A DNA stretch of 64,000 nt, taken from NCBI RefSeq assembly GCF_000517625.1, contig NZ_CP007055.1, positions 2,046,001 through 2,110,000 of the forward strand. The letters are read 5' to 3'. Below are positions 59,530 through 64,000 of this stretch, piece after piece (within the stretch, counting starts at the first letter, position 1; every line of letters begins with the position of its first letter). Below the pieces are notes generated by a model. That model was not told where the DNA came from and did no database searches. It worked only from the letters and a program-made list of their open reading frames with translations. A program made the translations under genes and the position numbers. This stretch comes from Halostagnicola larsenii XH-48 (GTDB lineage Archaea > Halobacteriota > Halobacteria > Halobacteriales > Natrialbaceae).

Positions 59530-60651
59530 ATGTTTGATCGTCGCGACCTGCTGAAAGTCACCGGTGCGACGGCAACAGCGGCGACGGTTGGAGTGGCTGG
59601 CTGTCTCGAGATTCTCGCGTCCCGATCCGAAGCGAAACCGCCCGCCTACAGGGAACACATCGTCACCGACGACGATGGCTGGGTCGGGTTCGGCTACGTC
59701 GACTGGGACGAACTGACGACGATTACCGGAGCCGACAGTGGCGGTACAGGGAGATTCGACTACGAACTCGACGCAGCCGAAGTGATGCACGGCTACCCGC
59801 TCGAGGGGCTCGTCGAACTCGTCGACCGCCTGACGGTCCAACTCGCCGGCTCCGGAATCGGCGGGCTGCTTCGACCGTACCCGGCGCTCGAGGGAATCGA
59901 GGACGAACAGCGTGGCTCGGAGACGGCCGAAACGTTCGAGTCGACCGTCGAGGAGGTGATGACGGTCAACGATGCGCTCGTGCTCCTGGGCTCGATCGAC
60001 GTCGAGGAGATCGTCGCTCACATCACGCAAACGCCGGCAGAAGACACGGTGCGCCGTGAGTACGAACGAGACGGCGAGCAGGGTGAGTACGAACTGTACA
60101 CGCCCGTCGAGGCCGATTCCTCGCTCGGGACGCCGGCGCTCGCGATTGGTTCGGACGCGATTCTCGCCGCGGGGGGCGAAGAGGGGATCGAATCGAACGC
60201 CGCGTCCCTCGAGACGATAACCGAGGACGGCGAGCAGGCGACCGATGCGATCGATGAGTTCGGCTGGTTGATGCAGTACGCTGATGAGGGACAGATCATC
60301 TTCGGCGGCTACGGTGAATCGACGAGCTTTCCGCAGGATCCGAGCGAACACTGGGGGAACACCGATTCGATCGCCCAGTCGTTCACCCAGTTCGTCGACG
60401 CGAAAGGAGCCGTGGGATCGCTTTCCTTCGAGGACGGGGGGACGACGAGTGCGGCGCTGGCGGTCTGGTACGAGTACGATACGGTCGACGATAGCTTCGA
60501 GGCCGCCCTTAGGGGGCGACTCGCCTCAGGCGCGACGGAGCGGTCGGTCAAAGTGAACACCGATCGCCACCGCATTCGAGCGACGGCAACCTGGGGAGAT
60601 GGAAACGAGACCGAAGAGAGCGCCAACGAATCGAGCCAAGAGAGCGACTGA
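59530..60651 (+). CDS. Tat-exported lipoprotein, function unknown
   Basis: A 373-aa protein. The twin-arginine motif is FDRRDLLKVTGATATAATVG and the lipobox is VGVAGCLE, so it should be exported folded and lipid-anchored at Cys 23. The mature part is acidic with recurrent YDYDT-like strands and no named domain. ATG at 59530 sits directly before the signal; the frame upstream to 59464 adds 22 residues without signal character. It follows the exporter by 109 nt on the same strand, so it may be cotranscribed. Whether it helps the exporter is not known. Confidence 0.75.
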   Translation: MFDRRDLLKVTGATATAATVGVAGCLEILASRSEAKPPAYREHIVTDDDGWVGFGYVDWDELTTITGADSGGTGRFDYELDAAEVMHGYPLEGLVELVDRLTVQLAGSGIGGLLRPYPALEGIEDEQRGSETAETFESTVEEVMTVNDALVLLGSIDVEEIVAHITQTPAEDTVRREYERDGEQGEYELYTPVEADSSLGTPALAIGSDAILAAGGEEGIESNAASLETITEDGEQATDAIDEFGWLMQYADEGQIIFGGYGESTSFPQDPSEHWGNTDSIAQSFTQFVDAKGAVGSLSFEDGGTTSAALAVWYEYDTVDDSFEAALRGRLASGATERSVKVNTDRHRIRATATWGDGNETEESANESSQESD

Positions 60652-60715
60652 GAACCAAGCCAAGAAATCGATTAGGAGACCGCCTGAAACGCAACCGACA
60701 GCTCTGTTGGCGGCA

Positions 60716-61354
60716 CTACTCTGCCTCTGGCCTCGGTTCTGAGGACTGATATCGTCTAACCCAGAACGCCTGAAGCGGGAGTATCAGGAACGGGACGTAA
60801 AACGCCACCGAGAGATTGACGGCGGCAACGCCGATCGAGAGGAGAAAGACTGCGGGTGGGATGAGCCCGCGAAGCGTGATCAGAGCGCCCGTCCGTTCGT
60901 CGATTGCGTCGATAGTGAACCCGCGTCGATCGGCGTACCACCATAGCGTCGTCAGGACGAGCCCAACGAGGGAAACGTTGAGCGCGTACAGTGTCCAGGT
61001 GAGACGGGTACTGTACACGCCGAGCAGCTCGGTCGGAAACGGCAGAAAGGAGACGGCGAGCAAGAAGACGAGATTCAAATACAGTAACAGCCGATCGTGT
61101 CGATCGATCTGTCGAAACAGGTTGTGGTGGACGATCCAGTAGATGCCGACGACGAAAAACGAGAGCAGGTAGCTGAACAAAAGCGCCAGCTGGTCCGCGA
61201 GGGCGCCCGCTAGCTCGGTCCCAGCGCGATTCGCCGGGACGTCCGGAACGGTGAACTGAAGCACCAACAGCGTGAGAACGATCGCGAACACCCCGTCGGA
61301 AAGCGCCTCGATTCGATCCGTTCGCTCGCCCTTGAGCATAGGGACGCGAACCAT
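60716..61354 (-). CDS. TMEM175-family channel protein (DUF1211)
   Basis: A 212-aa protein with six helices. DRIEALSDGVFAIVLTLLVL near residue 10 is the family's pore-lining helix (FSDGVFAI pattern). The later segments VVGIYWIVHHNLFRQIDRHD and LTTLWWYADRRGF are also typical. Prokaryotic TMEM175 proteins are potassium-selective channels. Starts at 61354 and 61339 are both ATG; I keep 61354. It is divergent from the iron ABC operon over 195 nt that hold both promoters. Confidence 0.85.
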   Translation of the reverse strand: MVRVPMLKGERTDRIEALSDGVFAIVLTLLVLQFTVPDVPANRAGTELAGALADQLALLFSYLLSFFVVGIYWIVHHNLFRQIDRHDRLLLYLNLVFLLAVSFLPFPTELLGVYSTRLTWTLYALNVSLVGLVLTTLWWYADRRGFTIDAIDERTGALITLRGLIPPAVFLLSIGVAAVNLSVAFYVPFLILPLQAFWVRRYQSSEPRPEAE

Positions 61355-61527
61355 GAAAACACCATCCACTCTCGCGAGCAAAACTCGTTGGGGCGGCCGT
61401 CGACCCCGTTGGGTTCGTCCGTCTCGAGGCGTGTGAATCCGTACACTCGCCGGAGGTCGGCAAATACCGCTCGCACCCGGCGCTTTCTGCAGAGTCTCTC
61501 AGCTCGAACCGCAACTATTAAGGACGT

Positions 61528-61543
61528 TTTAGGCATCCCTAAA
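61528..61543. promoter_or_regulatory. DtxR/SirR-like metal-regulator box
   Basis: TTTAGG-CATC-CCTAAA is a 6-4-6 inverted repeat. It resembles boxes for DtxR-type iron/manganese regulators. It lies between the TATA-like ACTATTAAGG (61513-61522) and the ATG at 61550, over the predicted transcription start, where a bound repressor would block initiation. Known haloarchaeal metal-regulated genes have similar boxes. Confidence 0.6.
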
Positions 61544-61549
61544 CATAGA

Positions 61550-62659
61550 ATGGCAGGATCGAATTCGGCTGAAACGCAGCCGATCGTTCGCGACCAGGAG
61601 GGGTGGTTAACGAAACCACTCGTACTGTTTTGTCTGACGAGTACACTGATTACCGTCGCTGCCGGGTTCGTCCAGGTCAGCTTCGGATCGTACTCGACGA
61701 CGTTTCTCGAGGTCGCTCGAGCGGTGACTGAGCCGACAATCCTGTTCAATCTCGACGCCTGGAACGGCTTTCTCTTCGGGACGGAACTTCCGGAGATGGA
61801 ACCGATCGAACTCATCGTCTGGAACATTCGTGTCCCGCGCGTGTTCGTCGCGATCATCGCCGGAGCGACACTCGCGATCTCGGGTGCGATATTCCAGGCA
61901 GTGACGCGCAACGAACTCGCGAGTCCGTTCATACTGGGGGTCAGCGCCGGGGCCGGGTTCGCCGTCCTCGCGACGCTCGTCGTCTTCAGCGGACTCGCAC
62001 CGTTTCTCCCGTTTATTGCGGCACTCGGCGGAACGGTCGCGTTCCTGATCGTCTACGTGATCGCGTGGAAGAACGGGACGAGCCCGGTTCGACTCGTTCT
62101 CGCCGGGGTTATCGTCAATATGATCTTTCAGTCCCTCCAGCAGGGGCTGTTCTTCTTCGCCGACGACCTCGGCATCGTCCAGACTGCGATCGCGTGGCTC
62201 ACGGGCTCGCTGACCGGGACCGGCTGGGGAGAGGTTCGAATCGCAATTTTGCCGGCCGTGTTGGCGATCGTAATCGCGCTCGCCGGCTCGCGCCAGCTCA
62301 ATCTCCTGTTGCTCGGCGAACAGACGGCCCGCTCGCTCGGCATGCGCATCGAACTGGTTCGGTTTTCCCTCTCTGCGGTCGCGATCCTGGCAGCCAGCGT
62401 CGCAATCTCCGTCGCGGGAATCGTCAGCTTCTTCGGCCTTGTCGTTCCCCACATCGTTCGGAACACGATCGGTGGCGACTACCGGCAACTGATGGTCGGC
62501 TGTCTGTTCGCCGGTCCAGCGCTGATGGTCACCGCCGACGTCGGCGCGCGCCTCGCACTCGGCGGCACGCAGATGCCGGTCGGCGTCGTAACTGGTCTGC
62601 TGGGAGGTCCGTACTTCCTCTATCTGATGCGAAAACAGCGTTCGATGGGTGAACTCTAA
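61550..62659 (+). CDS. Iron/siderophore ABC transporter permease (FecCD/BtuC family)
   Basis: A 369-aa permease with about ten helices. The signatures are IRVPRVFVAIIAGATLAISG, FQAVTRNELASPFILGVSAG and AVGISVAGIVSFFGLVVPHI-like VSFFGLVVPHIVRNTIGGDY, plus LALGGTQMPVGVVTGLLGGP near the end. It imports a chelated metal or corrinoid, with a partner binding protein not present here. The stop shares one base with the ATPase start. A DtxR-like box upstream points to an iron-siderophore role, though the BtuC (vitamin B12) family is nearly identical in sequence. ATG at 61550 agrees with the promoter. Confidence 0.87.
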   Translation: MAGSNSAETQPIVRDQEGWLTKPLVLFCLTSTLITVAAGFVQVSFGSYSTTFLEVARAVTEPTILFNLDAWNGFLFGTELPEMEPIELIVWNIRVPRVFVAIIAGATLAISGAIFQAVTRNELASPFILGVSAGAGFAVLATLVVFSGLAPFLPFIAALGGTVAFLIVYVIAWKNGTSPVRLVLAGVIVNMIFQSLQQGLFFFADDLGIVQTAIAWLTGSLTGTGWGEVRIAILPAVLAIVIALAGSRQLNLLLLGEQTARSLGMRIELVRFSLSAVAILAASVAISVAGIVSFFGLVVPHIVRNTIGGDYRQLMVGCLFAGPALMVTADVGARLALGGTQMPVGVVTGLLGGPYFLYLMRKQRSMGEL

Positions 62660-63642
62660 TGAACCGAGGGCAAGTAAACGACGAGAAAACCGCAGACTCG
62701 GAGCCGACAGACGAACAGACGGCCAACGACCGAACGACGACCACAGACCAGATAGAGACAGGTACACAATCGATGCCGAACAATCCCATCAACGAGGAGT
62801 ACGAACACACGCGCGAGCAGGCGGTCGACGAGGACGGCGACATCGTCGACAGCGCGCTCGTCGGGGACGAACTCAAGTTGAGCTATCCGGCCATCGAGGA
62901 GACTATCGTCGACTGCGAGCGCCTCGATATCCCCGAGGGCGAAGTCACCGCACTCGTCGGACCCAACGGAAGCGGAAAGAGTACGCTGTTGAAGGCGCTC
63001 TCGAGTCACCTCAAGCCCGAAAGCGGGGTCGTCAGACTACACGGGGACGAACTGCAGTCGTTCGGGCAGAAAGAACTCGCGCGCGAACTCGGGCTTCTCT
63101 CACAGGAGAACGATCCCGTGGGAAGCATCAGCGTCGAGGACCTCGTCTACTACGGCCGGTATCCGCATCGTGGATTCTTCGAAGGGATCTCCGAGGAGGA
63201 CCGTCAGGCGGTCGACCGAGCGATCGATCTCGCGGGCGTCAATCACCTTCGGGACACGGAGCTGGGCCAACTCAGCGGCGGCCAGAAACAACTCGCCTGG
63301 ATCGCGATGGTGCTGGCACAGGACACCGATATCCTGTTGCTCGACGAGCCGACCACGTTTCTGGACCTCCACCACCAGTTCCGCGTCCTCGAGACGGTTC
63401 GACAGCTCAACGAGCAGAAAGGCGTGACCGTCGCGATCGTCCTCCACGACATCTCACAGGCCGCGCGGTTTGCGGACTACCTCATCGCGTTACACGACGG
63501 CGTCCTTTACGACTGGGGGCCGCCGGAAGATATCGTGACCGAACAGCTACTGGCCGACGTGTTCGGCGTCGAAGCGAGCGTCCAGTACGATCCCGAACTC
63601 CAGATCCTACCGAAGCGGGCGCTCTCGGAACGGCGACGGTAG
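62659..63642 (+). CDS. ABC transporter ATP-binding protein (FepC type)
   Basis: A 327-aa ATPase for the preceding permease. Walker A is LVGPNGSGKSTLLKALSSHL near residue 102, the signature is LSGGQKQLAWIAMVLAQDTD near residue 207, Walker B is ILLLDEPTTF, and the switch is VAIVLHDISQAARFADYL. The first ~70 residues are an acidic, Thr/Glu-rich extension absent in most homologues; a later start (Met near 62773) would still leave a complete domain. The A of its ATG is the last base of the permease TAA (TAATG). The binding protein gene is not in this window. Confidence 0.9.
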   Translation: MNRGQVNDEKTADSEPTDEQTANDRTTTTDQIETGTQSMPNNPINEEYEHTREQAVDEDGDIVDSALVGDELKLSYPAIEETIVDCERLDIPEGEVTALVGPNGSGKSTLLKALSSHLKPESGVVRLHGDELQSFGQKELARELGLLSQENDPVGSISVEDLVYYGRYPHRGFFEGISEEDRQAVDRAIDLAGVNHLRDTELGQLSGGQKQLAWIAMVLAQDTDILLLDEPTTFLDLHHQFRVLETVRQLNEQKGVTVAIVLHDISQAARFADYLIALHDGVLYDWGPPEDIVTEQLLADVFGVEASVQYDPELQILPKRALSERRR

Positions 63643-63723
63643 GCGGGATCGAGTCGCTGTGTGAGCCGACACAGGGGTCATATCGTCCGGCCGGTTCATG
63701 TATACTGCCGTCGTACGATCTCT

Positions 63724-64000
63724 ATGCCGCGCCGAATTTCGCGAGCGAACGTCCTCGACGCCGTATTGGGAGAGCTACGACGCATCGTCCTCTCGGTTCG
63801 CGGCCGATTCTTCTCGAGACCGAAACCGCTCGAGCCCTCCGCGCTCGTCTCGCTCGGCGAACACGAGGCCCAGCGAGTGCTCGGCGAACGCCACTTCGAG
63901 CCGAACTGGGACATGTCCTTCGCGCACTTCGGCGAGGTGCTCAACCTTCGTCGGGTGGAGTACGTCACGGATCATCCGACCGGATACGAGTGGTGGCAGA
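63724..64000 (+). CDS. Partial protein of unknown function at the right edge
   Basis: The frame is open from ATG at 63724 to the window end, giving 92 residues. The first ~40 are basic and amphipathic. EHEAQRVLGERHFEPNWDMS, FAHFGEVLNLRRVEYVTDHP and TGYEWWQ suggest a folded domain with Trp-rich strands. I cannot name it. It lies 81 nt after the ATPase gene on the same strand, so it may belong to the same operon. Confidence 0.5.
   Translation, partial: MPRRISRANVLDAVLGELRRIVLSVRGRFFSRPKPLEPSALVSLGEHEAQRVLGERHFEPNWDMSFAHFGEVLNLRRVEYVTDHPTGYEWWQ

Noticed and set aside
1-64000. CRISPR arrays, complete tRNA or rRNA genes, intact insertion sequences
   Set aside because: I looked for regularly spaced repeats, T-arm consensus with cloverleaf pairing, and transposase motifs with terminal inverted repeats, and found none that hold.

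Overview
The window is haloarchaeal chromosome. The evidence is high G+C with strong GC3, proteins crowded with Asp and Glu, archaeal information-processing genes (TFB, aIF1A, an aIF2-beta/TRAM protein), a bat-type HTH regulator, an S-layer glycoprotein and a second secreted protein with PGF-CTERM tails, and bacterioruberin (C50 carotenoid) genes. Many genes have a TATA-like box 25-30 nt before the start codon, as expected for leaderless mRNAs, and many neighbours are joined by ATGA overlaps. The poly-gamma-glutamate locus suggests a member of the Natrialbales (Natrialba/Haloterrigena/Natrinema group), but that is inference. I saw no rRNA, complete tRNA, CRISPR array or intact insertion sequence.

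Layout. 1-5.8 kb: a minus-strand cobamide salvage and nucleotide-loop operon (HAD hydrolase, cbiB, cobS, cobY, cobT, cobD, cbiZ) with overlapping genes. 6-8.8 kb: aIF2-beta/TRAM and a deacetylase plus formyltransferase pair. 8.9-16.5 kb: a YchF-type GTPase, the CstA transporter, an ArsA-type ATPase with a small partner, and glutamate dehydrogenase with a 46-aa zinc ribbon. 16.6-25.7 kb: a 1011-aa bat-family regulator, a YihY membrane protein, YwbE, MsrB, a TIGR00300/ornithine cyclodeaminase-type protein and a transducer with a 45-residue repeat. 26-34.6 kb: surface and pigment genes. Phytoene synthase, a pgsC-pgsB-PGA hydrolase operon, then cruF-lyeJ-crtI/crtD on the opposite strand. 34.7-47.9 kb: housekeeping genes including aIF1A, alcohol dehydrogenase, acylphosphatase, an MBL-fold nuclease-like protein, OGG, TFB and a glutaredoxin-thioredoxin reductase fusion.

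48-54.2 kb: two PGF-CTERM surface proteins, a 944-nt gene-poor gap holding a strong RNA-like inverted repeat, a HalOD1/zinc-ribbon pair, and a two-gene HTH cassette whose second gene has a 1-nt frameshift. 54.2-60.7 kb: a TetR regulator divergent from a secreted COG1361-type protein and an RND/MMPL exporter, with a perfect 18-bp palindrome between them, then a Tat lipoprotein. 60.7-64 kb: a TMEM175-type channel and a FecCD/FepC-type ABC importer behind a DtxR/SirR-like box, then a gene cut by the window edge.

The most interesting points are the internally duplicated PgsC with a Tat-secreted PGA hydrolase, the three-way-junction element at 52555-52634, the operator/leader arrangement of the TetR-exporter locus, the exact 135-nt repeats in the transducer, the frameshifted HTH partner gene, and four very small zinc-ribbon genes.
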